From contig JAUVKA010000027.1 of the NCBI GenBank assembly GCA_030592205.1, forward strand, positions 1 through 15,785: 15,785 nucleotides of DNA, in the 5' to 3' direction. Origin of the DNA: Bacteroidota bacterium. Lineage in GTDB: Bacteria > Bacteroidota > Bacteroidia > Bacteroidales > UBA12481. The notes below the pieces were generated by a model. The model ran no database searches, had not been told where the DNA came from, and saw nothing but the letters and a program-made list of their open reading frames with translations. Made by a program: the position numbers and the translations under genes. How positions within the stretch are numbered: position 1 is the first letter of the stretch; each line of letters starts with the position of its first letter. Below, one piece after another: positions 6,897-14,410 of this stretch.

Positions 6897-9218
6897 ATGA
6901 TTTGGTCGAAAATTGCCAGAATAATTCTACGTTACAGGATCATATTCCTGCTTATAATCACAGGCCTTACAGCCTTTATGGCCTTGCAGGTTCCACGACT
7001 CCAATTGGATTATGGTTATAGTGGAATGATGCCGGATTCCGATTCTGTTTCCATAAAATTAGAGGAATTCAAAGAGGTGTTTGGTGGAGATGCGACTATT
7101 TTTCTTTTGGGAGTACAGGACAGCAACTTTTTCGATTTGGATAAATTCAATGATTGGAAACAGTTGAAAAAGGACCTCTTGGAAATTGATGGAATTGAAA
7201 CTGTCCTTTCAATTTCAGATGCTATAGCGATTCAAAAGAACAGTTCGGGTGGAAAATTTGAATTCAACAATATTTTTCCGAAAGAAGTTATTTCTCAACT
7301 TCAGCTAGACAGTTTGGCGCAGGTGTTTAGGGGATTTCCAATTTATGAAGAACTATTGTACTCCTCTCAATCAAATATTTACATGATGATTCTCACTATG
7401 GATTCTGTCATGATAAATAGCCGGAATCGTGAACTGATTGTTAAAAGGACACAGGAACTGGCCGGGCAGTGGGGAGATAAATATAACAGGAAGGTACACT
7501 TTTCTGGTCTGCCGTATCTTCGCTCGCAACTGTTGATCATGATTAAGGCGGAGCTGCTGAAGTTCATTTACCTGGCGGCTTTTGTCACATTCATTTTGTT
7601 ATTAATCTTTTTTAGGTCACTCAAAGCTGTAATACCCAGTGTTTTGGTTGTTGGAATGGGGGTGCTATGGGCATTTGGGACTATGGTTGTACTGGATTTC
7701 AGGGTTACGGTGCTGACGGGAATGATTCCACCCGTTATTATAGTTATTGGTATACCTAATTGTGTTTTTTTGCTGAACAAATATCATCAGGAATTTAAAA
7801 AACATGGCAATAAGATCAAGGCTCTTCAAAGAGCAATACAAAAGGTAGGTTATGCTATTTTCTTAACAAACCTTACAACAGCCGCAGGATTTGCAACTTT
7901 TATGGTCATAAATAATCAAATGCTGTCCAGATTTGGTTTTATTGCCTCGGTTAACATCATGATCTTGTTTGTCCTGTCAGTTTTTCTGATCCCGATTATT
8001 TTTTCCTTTTTACCACCCCCTTCCCCAAGACAAATTAAGCACCTGGATCACAAGATTATCAGCCGCATTGTTGAAATATTTATTTATCTCGTTGGGAATC
8101 AGCGTAAAGCTATTTATCTGGTCTTTGCCTTGATGCTGGGACTTTCGGTGTGGGGAATAAGCAAAATGAAAACCACCGGGTTCATTGTCGATGATATTCC
8201 TTCCGATCATCCCCTGGTTGTTGATCTGAAATTTTTTGAAGAACACCTTGGGGGGGTGATGCCCCTGGAAGTGTCAATCGACACCAGAAAACCGAGAGGT
8301 GCTTTAAGAAACACAACTCTCAAGAAGGTGGAAATGTTTCAGAATAAGCTGGCCGGCTACCCTGAGCTATCCAGATCCTTATCGGTGGTTGACGTGTTAA
8401 AATTTGGCAGGCAGGCGTATTTCAAGGGGGATGTGAGCCAATATAAACTACCCAGCCAACAGGAGCAGAATTTTATCCTAAGATCACTTGAAGGGAGCGC
8501 GGAAAATAGTTTTCTTTTTCGGATGCTGATTGATTCAGGCAAACAAAAATTGCGTGTCAATATCCGTGTGGCCGATATTGGAGTAGATAGGATGCTTGCG
8601 TTAAAAGACAGTATTCAAAATGATCTTGATCATTTTTTCCCGGCCAGTGATTACAGAGCTATTCTTACAGGTTCCAGCCTGACATTTACCTTAGGCACAC
8701 ATTATCTGGTCAGAAATCTTTTTGTTAGTCTTGGTCTGGCCATTCTTCTTATCTCCCTGTTTATGGCCTGGATGTTTTCATCCTCACAGATGGTTCTGAT
8801 ATCAATTTTCCCAAATCTCCTTCCACTGTTAATTACCGCTGGAATTATGGGATTTTTCTCTATTCCCATAAAGCCTTCAACAATACTGGTATTTAGCGTT
8901 GCTTTTGGGATATCTGTGGATACGGCCATTCATTTTCTGGCAAAAATTCGTCAGGAACTGGCTTGTCCCCGAACTCTGCCCGACCAGGCGGTTATCAAGG
9001 CATTGAGGGAGGTTGGTGTAAGTATAACTTATACTGTGATAATATTGTTCTTCGGATTTGGCATCTTTGTGGCCTCCGATTTTGGAGGTACAGTGGCGAT
9101 GGGCTTATTGACCGCCATTACTTTGTTTGTGGCTGTTTTTGCTAACCTCTTATTGGTTCCCTCATTTTTGCTTGGCCAGGCCAGGAATGGAGCGATGAAA
9201 AAAGTAAAAAATAATTAA
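6897..9218 (+). CDS. MMPL/RND-superfamily exporter
   Basis: This is an inner-membrane transporter of the RND superfamily, MMPL type (COG1033-like), 773 residues. The architecture is the duplicated RND plan: TM1 at about 13-31, a large periplasmic loop containing FGGDATIFLLGV, and a five-helix bundle at about 215-375. A second half follows with TM7 at about 400-417, another periplasmic loop, and a bundle at about 615-765. The second half keeps the TM10 motif GISVDTAIHFL with a membrane Asp, a residue type used in proton coupling in RND pumps. The first half has GIPNCVFLLNKY, with Asn where related proteins have Asp (GVDYxxxLL). No membrane-fusion or outer-membrane partner gene is adjacent, which fits the lipid/hydrophobe-exporting MMPL branch rather than a tripartite drug pump. 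The next gene, a prenyl diphosphate synthase, starts 7 bases after its stop. The substrate is unknown. Confidence 0.9.
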   Translation: MIWSKIARIILRYRIIFLLIITGLTAFMALQVPRLQLDYGYSGMMPDSDSVSIKLEEFKEVFGGDATIFLLGVQDSNFFDLDKFNDWKQLKKDLLEIDGIETVLSISDAIAIQKNSSGGKFEFNNIFPKEVISQLQLDSLAQVFRGFPIYEELLYSSQSNIYMMILTMDSVMINSRNRELIVKRTQELAGQWGDKYNRKVHFSGLPYLRSQLLIMIKAELLKFIYLAAFVTFILLLIFFRSLKAVIPSVLVVGMGVLWAFGTMVVLDFRVTVLTGMIPPVIIVIGIPNCVFLLNKYHQEFKKHGNKIKALQRAIQKVGYAIFLTNLTTAAGFATFMVINNQMLSRFGFIASVNIMILFVLSVFLIPIIFSFLPPPSPRQIKHLDHKIISRIVEIFIYLVGNQRKAIYLVFALMLGLSVWGISKMKTTGFIVDDIPSDHPLVVDLKFFEEHLGGVMPLEVSIDTRKPRGALRNTTLKKVEMFQNKLAGYPELSRSLSVVDVLKFGRQAYFKGDVSQYKLPSQQEQNFILRSLEGSAENSFLFRMLIDSGKQKLRVNIRVADIGVDRMLALKDSIQNDLDHFFPASDYRAILTGSSLTFTLGTHYLVRNLFVSLGLAILLISLFMAWMFSSSQMVLISIFPNLLPLLITAGIMGFFSIPIKPSTILVFSVAFGISVDTAIHFLAKIRQELACPRTLPDQAVIKALREVGVSITYTVIILFFGFGIFVASDFGGTVAMGLLTAITLFVAVFANLLLVPSFLLGQARNGAMKKVKNN

Positions 9219-9225
9219 AGAAATT

Positions 9226-10200
9226 ATGAAAAATATAGATGAGATTCACCAGATGGTATTTCAGGAGATAGAGGAGCAAAACGAAGTTCTGGAACCAAAA
9301 GAATTATATGAACCAATTTGGTATAGTCTTAAAAGTGGAGGAAAAAGGCTTCGTCCGGTTTTAGTCTTATTGGGCTGTCAAATGTTTTCTGATGACCTAA
9401 ATGAGGCTTTAAAACCTGCTTTGGGAATTGAGCTGTTTCATAATTTCACTCTCTTGCATGATGACATCATGGACAAGGCTTTTCTCAGAAGAAATAAACC
9501 CACAGTTCACATCAAATGGGATATTAACAGGGCAATTCTTTCAGGCGATGCCATGGCTATTCAGGCTAATATTTTTATCTCCTCTTGTCATCACAAAATT
9601 CTTCCGGAGGTATTGCGAGTATTTAACAAAACAGCTCTGGAGGTTTGTGAAGGACAGCAATATGACCTTAATTTTGAGATCAGGAATGAGGTAACTGTAC
9701 CGGAGTACATGAACATGATTAAACTAAAAACGGCTGTTTTATTGGCTGGGAGTTTAAAAATTGGTGCGATCATTGGTGGATCCGGAGGCAGGCAGGCAGA
9801 CCTGGTATATGATTTTGGTTTTGATATGGGAATGGCATTCCAGCTGCAAGATGATTATCTGGATACTTTTGGAAACCCGGAAACATTCGGGAAAAAAATA
9901 GGAGGAGATATTATGGTAAATAAAAAAACCTTCCTTCTGATAGTTGCTAAAGAAAGAGCGAACCCACAGCAACTTAAAGAACTAACCAGCTGGTATTCAA
10001 ATGAAGATCACGATCCAGAAGAAAAAATCGCAGCCGTTAAAAAAATTTTTTATGACCTGGAAATCGACCGTTTGACCCGTGAACAGGTGGTCCTTTTTTC
10101 AAAAAAAGCGTTATTAACCCTCGAGAAAATTGACACGGGAATCGACAGGAAACAGGAACTTGTAAATTTCACTAACAAACTGATCTATCGTGTCAGCTAG
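9226..10200 (+). CDS. Short-chain polyprenyl diphosphate synthase (probably GGPP/FPP type)
   Basis: This is a soluble trans-prenyltransferase that condenses isopentenyl diphosphate onto allylic diphosphates; 324 residues. Visible motifs are GGKRLRP (38-44), the first Asp-rich motif DDIMD (79-83) followed by RR (88-89), GQ (143-144), the KT pair (168-169), and the second Asp-rich motif DDYLD (209-213) preceded by FQLQ. The first Asp-rich motif has no two-residue insertion, and a bulky Phe74 sits five residues before it. In the family this pattern (type I GGPP synthases) blocks long elongation, so a C20 or C15 product is more likely than a C40 quinone side chain. This product prediction is inference. 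It lies 7 bases after the MMPL exporter and 44 bases before atpD. Its product would feed quinone, carotenoid or other isoprenoid pathways. Confidence 0.93.
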   Translation: MKNIDEIHQMVFQEIEEQNEVLEPKELYEPIWYSLKSGGKRLRPVLVLLGCQMFSDDLNEALKPALGIELFHNFTLLHDDIMDKAFLRRNKPTVHIKWDINRAILSGDAMAIQANIFISSCHHKILPEVLRVFNKTALEVCEGQQYDLNFEIRNEVTVPEYMNMIKLKTAVLLAGSLKIGAIIGGSGGRQADLVYDFGFDMGMAFQLQDDYLDTFGNPETFGKKIGGDIMVNKKTFLLIVAKERANPQQLKELTSWYSNEDHDPEEKIAAVKKIFYDLEIDRLTREQVVLFSKKALLTLEKIDTGIDRKQELVNFTNKLIYRVS

Positions 10201-10219
10201 AAAATTATTTTTAACTTTG
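10190..10219 (+). promoter_or_regulatory. Candidate Bacteroidota-type promoter for atpDC
   Basis: TAACTTTG at 10212-10219 is an exact match to the Bacteroidota primary-sigma -7 element TAnnTTTG. A GTG at 10190-10192 (consensus TTG) lies 19 bases upstream, within the known spacing range. Transcription would start near 10226, leaving a leader of about 20 bases before the atpD ATG at 10245. The -33 box overlaps the 3' end of the prenyl synthase gene. This would let atpDC be expressed independently of upstream genes. It is a motif match only. Confidence 0.42.
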
Positions 10220-10244
10220 GGGCTTGTTTATTTAAAGGCATAAT

Positions 10245-11759
10245 ATGGCAAAGAATATTGGGAAAATAGTCCAGGTTATTGGTCCTGTTGTGGATATTGA
10301 TTTTTCGGGTGAAGGAGTTGAATTACCTGAGATTTATGAATCCCTGGAGGTTCAGAGAGATAAGGAACAGCCTCTGGTTGTTGAGTGCCAGCAGCATATT
10401 GGTGAGCACACTGTGCGTGCCATTGCTATGGATTCAACAGATGGATTGTATCGGGGAATGGAAGTAGTAGCTACCGGCTCGCCCATCATGATGCCAGTTG
10501 GGGAACAAACAAAGGGCAGATTACTGAATGTGACCGGCAATCCGGTAGATGGGATGGAGCCTTTGTCGAAGGAAAGGGGATATCCTATTCACCGTGATCC
10601 CCCAAAGTTTCAAGATCTTAGTACGGAGTCAGTTATTCTATACACAGGGATAAAAGTTATAGATCTTATTGAACCCTATTCCAAAGGAGGAAAAATTGGC
10701 CTGTTTGGTGGTGCCGGAGTTGGTAAAACAGTTTTGATCCTGGAATTGATCAATAATGTTGCCAAAGCATATTCTGGATTATCAGTGTTTGCCGGAGTTG
10801 GTGAGCGCACAAGAGAGGGCAACGATTTGCTCCGGGAAATGCTTGAAGCAGGGGTTGTAAATTATGGGCCCGAATTCATGGAGGATATGGAAAAAGGAGG
10901 CTGGGATCTATCAAAAGTCGACCCGAAAAAACTGGCCGAATCAAAGCTTGCCCTTGTGTATGGCCAGATGAATGAGCCTCCTGGAGCCCGGGCACGTGTA
11001 GCATTATCCGGATTAGCCTTAGCGGAGTATTTTCGTGATGGTGATGGTGATAGTGGGGGACGCGATATATTGTTCTTTATGGACAACGTTTTTCGCTTTA
11101 CCCAGGCTGGTTCAGAAGTATCAGCTCTTCTGGGCCGAATGCCATCTGCGGTGGGATATCAACCTACATTGGCTACCGAAATGGGTGCCATGCAGGAAAG
11201 AATTACATCAACCAAACATGGATCTATTACTTCGGTTCAGGCAGTTTATGTTCCTGCTGATGACCTGACGGATCCTGCTCCTGCAACTACATTTTCTCAT
11301 CTGGATGCTACTACAGTACTCAGTCGGAAAATTTCTGAACTCGGGATATACCCCGCTGTTGATCCATTGGATTCAACCTCAAGAATTTTGTCGCCTGAAA
11401 TTGTTGGTAATGAGCACTATGATACAGCCCAGCAGGTCAAGGAAATTCTTCAGAGATACCAGGAGTTACTGGATATAATTGCGATTCTTGGAATGGATGA
11501 ATTATCAGAAGAAGACAAATTGGCTGTACACCGGGCACGAAGGGTACAACGTTTTCTTTCTCAACCCTTTCATGTTGCAGAGCAGTTTACGGGCAGGCCG
11601 GGAGCTTTGGTTAGTATTGAGGATACAATCAAAGGATTTCAGATGATATTGAATGGCGAAGTGGATAAATATCCTGAAGCAGCTTTTAACCTTGTGGGAA
11701 ATATTGAAGAGGCCATTGAAAAAGGAGAAAAAATGCTGGCCGAAGCAAAGGACTTATAA
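10245..11759 (+). CDS. atpD: F1Fo ATP synthase subunit beta
   Basis: This is the catalytic subunit of F1, 504 residues. It carries the Walker A motif GGAGVGKT (155-162), the catalytic glutamate in GVGERTREGND (Glu187), the Walker B strand ILFFMD (275-280) followed by NVFRFTQAGSEVSALLGRMPS, and the DELSEED lever (MDELSEEDKLAVHRARR) in the C-terminal helical domain. Residues about 206-232 (around YGPEFMEDMEKGGWD) are an insertion typical of Bacteroidota beta subunits. The ATG at 10245 gives the expected MAKNIGKIVQVIGPVVDIDF start. It is followed 19 bases later by atpC, the usual D-C pair. In this genome the pair is separated from atpHAG by about 7.2 kb and four genes. All catalytic residues are present. 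Confidence 0.98.
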   Translation: MAKNIGKIVQVIGPVVDIDFSGEGVELPEIYESLEVQRDKEQPLVVECQQHIGEHTVRAIAMDSTDGLYRGMEVVATGSPIMMPVGEQTKGRLLNVTGNPVDGMEPLSKERGYPIHRDPPKFQDLSTESVILYTGIKVIDLIEPYSKGGKIGLFGGAGVGKTVLILELINNVAKAYSGLSVFAGVGERTREGNDLLREMLEAGVVNYGPEFMEDMEKGGWDLSKVDPKKLAESKLALVYGQMNEPPGARARVALSGLALAEYFRDGDGDSGGRDILFFMDNVFRFTQAGSEVSALLGRMPSAVGYQPTLATEMGAMQERITSTKHGSITSVQAVYVPADDLTDPAPATTFSHLDATTVLSRKISELGIYPAVDPLDSTSRILSPEIVGNEHYDTAQQVKEILQRYQELLDIIAILGMDELSEEDKLAVHRARRVQRFLSQPFHVAEQFTGRPGALVSIEDTIKGFQMILNGEVDKYPEAAFNLVGNIEEAIEKGEKMLAEAKDL

Positions 11760-11778
11760 AAATTTAAAAATTATACTC

Positions 11779-12024
11779 GTGTATCTGGAAATTGTTACCC
11801 CGGATAAAAAAATATTTGCTGGAGAAATTGATCTTATCAAACTCCCGGGAAGTAAGGGTTCGTTTGAAATTCTCAAAAACCATGCGCCACTGATCTCAAC
11901 TTTGGAAGAAGGTCCTGTGAAGGTCATAGATAAGGCCGGAGTAGAGCATATCTTCCAAATAATTAAAGGGGTAGTGGAATGCCTGGATAATAAAGTTATG
12001 GTGTTGGTTGAAAGTGATAAATAA
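11779..12024 (+). CDS. atpC: F1Fo ATP synthase subunit epsilon (short form)
   Basis: This is the central-stalk subunit that binds gamma and contacts the c-ring. I choose the GTG at 11779 as the start because it yields MYLEIVTPDKKIF, the standard beginning of Bacteroidota epsilon subunits. A longer in-frame reading from an upstream ATG at 11653 would lie inside atpD and add unrelated residues. The 81-residue product consists only of the N-terminal beta-sandwich, with the conserved LPGSKGSFEILKNHAPLIS segment. The C-terminal two-helix domain that inhibits ATP hydrolysis in E. coli is absent, as is usual in this phylum. It lies 19 bases after atpD and 8 bases before the GT9-like gene. Confidence 0.92.
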   Translation: MYLEIVTPDKKIFAGEIDLIKLPGSKGSFEILKNHAPLISTLEEGPVKVIDKAGVEHIFQIIKGVVECLDNKVMVLVESDK

Positions 12025-12032
12025 TCCGGTTT

Positions 12033-12887
12033 GTGGAAGTCAGGTACCTCTTTCTTCATCCTCCGGACTCTGCGGAAATACTGTTTTCAACGCCCCTCAT
12101 TCGGGCAATAGTTAAATCAGTTAAGTATGCGGAAGTAATTTGTGCTGTGCCTAAACAATACCACTGGTTATTGGAGAATAATCCTTTTGTAAGCTCGCTG
12201 ATTTTATTCGATCAGAATCCATCCAAAAATATAGAGGAATTTCGGAATGTTAAGGCAGATTACCTGATTGATCTGACAGGCGGTATGAAAACCTCAAGGT
12301 TCAAGAACCGTATGCGCGTGGTGGATTTTACTTTCCCCTATAAAAAACTCAGAAATATTCGGAGCCTGACATCCAGGCTTGAGGCCGGTGATTTATACAG
12401 GCAAGCTGGAATGGAATTATTAAGCATGTTTGATCTGGTCGAAGATGGATCCGTATTAGATTTGTTTTACAGCCATAACAGAACTTTCCTGGAAAGAGCC
12501 TTACCGGAATCTTTTCTTGACAGTTATGCTGTTTTGGATATGCCGGCTCCAGGTTCCGGAGAAGAGGATATTGCAGAGCCGCTAAGTGAATTGATTAGCC
12601 GGATTGAACACCCCCTGGTCCTTTGTGGTGGTGAACAATGGCGACCAAGTGGTGAGGAAATTATGAGAAAAACAGGCTGCACTATTCTGAGTACCTGTGG
12701 TGATTTTACAGAGCAGGAACAGGTTTATATCAGGTCGGGTGCCAGAGTTTTACTTAATATTGAAAAAGGAAGGGAGATCTGGTCGATGGTGCTTAAGAAA
12801 CCACATTTTTTTGTGGATATTTCAGCAGTACCAAGCAGCTGGAAAGAACAGGTTGAAAGCATTCGTAACTATTTGAAGCAAGAGTAA
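12033..12887 (+). CDS. Degenerate glycosyltransferase family 9 (heptosyltransferase-like) protein
   Basis: This 284-residue protein has the outline of ADP-heptose:LPS heptosyltransferases (GT9). The N-terminal strand-helix FLHPPDSAEILFSTPLIRAI (8-27) matches the family's I(R)xxxxGDxLxxTPxIRAL pattern. ADYLIDLTGG (75-84) matches the following DxxIDL strand. The C-terminal half has PLVLCGGEQWRPSGEEI (194-210) and CGDFTEQEQVYIRSGARVLLN, like the nucleotide-binding Rossmann half. Key motifs are altered. The Gly-Asp of the first loop is replaced by Ser-Ala-Glu, and the NDTGLMH segment near the sugar nucleotide is replaced by NIEKGREIWS (242-251). The protein is also shorter than the usual 330-350 residues. 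Catalysis is therefore doubtful. It starts with GTG 8 bases after atpC, and its stop overlaps the next start (TAATG). The GT9 relationship is inferred from pattern alone. Confidence 0.65.
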   Translation: MEVRYLFLHPPDSAEILFSTPLIRAIVKSVKYAEVICAVPKQYHWLLENNPFVSSLILFDQNPSKNIEEFRNVKADYLIDLTGGMKTSRFKNRMRVVDFTFPYKKLRNIRSLTSRLEAGDLYRQAGMELLSMFDLVEDGSVLDLFYSHNRTFLERALPESFLDSYAVLDMPAPGSGEEDIAEPLSELISRIEHPLVLCGGEQWRPSGEEIMRKTGCTILSTCGDFTEQEQVYIRSGARVLLNIEKGREIWSMVLKKPHFFVDISAVPSSWKEQVESIRNYLKQE

Positions 12888-14149
12888 TGTCTGTACCAAT
12901 AGAGCAAAATCAAATTGAGGTAATGGCCCCCGTTGGATCCTGGGATTCCCTTACGGCTGCTATTCAAGGGGGAGCCGGGTCGGTTTATTTCGGATTGGGA
13001 AAGCTAAATATGCGTGCCAGATCCAGTGTTAACTTTACAGAAGATGATCTGACAGAGATAGTTGCAAAATGCAAAAAGCATAATGTAAAATCATATCTGA
13101 CTCTTAATACAGTACTTTACGATGAAGATATTCCTGTGATGAAAAGTCTGGTGGATACAGCGGCTGCAAACGGAATAAGTGCTGTTATCGTTTCAGACCA
13201 ATCAGCAATTGAATATGCCAGGGAAAGGGGGGTGGAGGTTCATCTCTCTACACAACTAAATATTTCCAATTACCATTCCTTAAAGTTTTATGCTCAATTC
13301 GCTGATGTAACAGTCCTTGCCCGTGAACTTAATCTCGACCAGGTGGCTGAAATTCACAGGCAGATTGAACGGGATCAATTAAGGGGACCTTCCGGAAAGT
13401 TGATCCGACTTGAGCTTTTTGTTCATGGTGCACTTTGTATGGCGGTTTCTGGTAAATGCTATCTTAGTTTGCACCAGTATAACTATTCAGCAAATCGTGG
13501 ATCATGCCTTCAGGGATGTAGGCGAAGTTATCGTGTAACTGATAATGAAACCGGGGATGAACTGGTGGTGGATAATGAATACATCATGTCGCCAAAAGAC
13601 CTCTGCACCATCGGATTTCTGGATAAGATCCTGGCCAGTGGGATCTCAGTTCTGAAGATCGAAGGTCGGGCCAGACCACCGGAATATGTTAAAACTGTGA
13701 GCCAGTGTTACAGGGAGGCTGTTGAAAGCATTGTTGCAGATAATTATGGAACCAGGAAAATCCAGGAATTGGAAGATCGATTGAAGCAGGTGTTCAATCG
13801 TGGATTTTGGGACGGATATTATCTTGGTCAAAAACTGGGTGAGTGGAGTGAGGTTTATGGCAGCAAGGCTAGCCGGAAGAAAGAATATCTTGGTAAAGGA
13901 AGCAACTATTTTCCGAATATAGGGGTGGGTGAATTCGTCATGGAAACAAAATCCCTGCAAATTGGTGACCAAATTCTAATTACTGGTCCAACTACCGGTG
14001 TAGTAGAATTGGAAGTTAAAGAAATGCGTCTGGATAATAAGCATGTTTCAATGGTAAAAAAGGGTGATCGATTTTCAATGAAGGTAGATGAAAAGATCCG
14101 GCGATCTGATAAATTATATAGGTGGGTAAATTCTGAACAGAAAACTTAA
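12887..14149 (+). CDS. U32-family protein, TrhP-like (tRNA 5-hydroxyuridine synthesis)
   Basis: This 420-residue protein belongs to peptidase family U32. The best-studied members, TrhP (YegQ) and RlhA, are not proteases but prephenate-dependent RNA hydroxylation enzymes with an Fe-S cluster. Visible hallmarks are MAPVGSWDSLTAAIQGGAGSVYFG (start at residue 13), the strand VHLSTQLNISN (118-128), and LELFVHGALCMAVSGKCYLS (175-194). The segment NRGSCLQGCRRSY (203-215) supplies Cys184, Cys191, Cys207 and Cys211 as probable cluster ligands. SPKDLCTIGFLDKILASGISVLKIEGRAR (from 235) and the C-terminal beta-barrel-like region (about 340-415) complete the family layout. The size suits TrhP (about 450) rather than the longer RlhA, so wobble-uridine hydroxylation of tRNA is the more likely job. 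The ATG overlaps the upstream stop by one base, showing translational coupling to the GT9-like gene. Confidence 0.9.
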   Translation: MSVPIEQNQIEVMAPVGSWDSLTAAIQGGAGSVYFGLGKLNMRARSSVNFTEDDLTEIVAKCKKHNVKSYLTLNTVLYDEDIPVMKSLVDTAAANGISAVIVSDQSAIEYARERGVEVHLSTQLNISNYHSLKFYAQFADVTVLARELNLDQVAEIHRQIERDQLRGPSGKLIRLELFVHGALCMAVSGKCYLSLHQYNYSANRGSCLQGCRRSYRVTDNETGDELVVDNEYIMSPKDLCTIGFLDKILASGISVLKIEGRARPPEYVKTVSQCYREAVESIVADNYGTRKIQELEDRLKQVFNRGFWDGYYLGQKLGEWSEVYGSKASRKKEYLGKGSNYFPNIGVGEFVMETKSLQIGDQILITGPTTGVVELEVKEMRLDNKHVSMVKKGDRFSMKVDEKIRRSDKLYRWVNSEQKT

Positions 14150-14253
14150 AATTAAGTTCTTCTATATTAACACCTTTCAGACTTTAATAATTATTTAACT
14201 TCCAGATACAGTATTCTCACAAGAACAATTCCCATCTTTGGCCGAATTTTTAT

Positions 14254-14263
14254 TTGTTAACAA
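14254..14263. repeat. Ten-base perfect palindrome in receptor upstream region
   Basis: TTGTTAACAA at 14254-14263 reads identically on both strands. It lies about 150 bases upstream of the TonB-dependent receptor in the only sizeable non-coding stretch of the right half of the window. It could be a dimeric repressor site, but a ten-base AT-rich palindrome can also occur by chance, and no second copy was noticed. Confidence 0.25.
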
Positions 14264-14323
14264 CCAGTTGATACACTGTTGGCAAATAGTTAAAAAGTTC
14301 AAACAAAAAGCCCTGAGGAGCCT

Positions 14324-14355
14324 GTTGTGTTTGGTTACCTTGCGGTTTACACAAC
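14324..14355 (+). repeat. Inverted repeat in the probable 5' leader of the TonB-dependent receptor
   Basis: GTTGTGT (14324-14330) and ACACAAC (14349-14355) are perfect seven-base complements separated by 18 bases, so an RNA stem-loop is possible. It ends 55 bases before the receptor's ATG. It is not followed by a T-run, so it is not a typical terminator. It could be a leader structure, an operator, or chance. Confidence 0.35.
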
Positions 14356-14410
14356 TAATAATTAAAAAATCAAACTATAAATTAATTGTTATACCTAAAC
14401 GCTGTATTTT

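Noticed and set aside
11653..11778. In-frame upstream extension of atpC beginning at an ATG inside atpD
   Set aside because: The extra 42 residues overlap atpD in another frame and do not resemble epsilon; the GTG at 11779 gives the standard N-terminus.
14143..14158. Palindrome AACTTAA-aa-TTAAGTT around the stop codon of the U32 gene as a terminator
   Set aside because: The arms have one G-C pair each and only a two-base loop, and no T-run follows, so it is unlikely to act as an intrinsic terminator.
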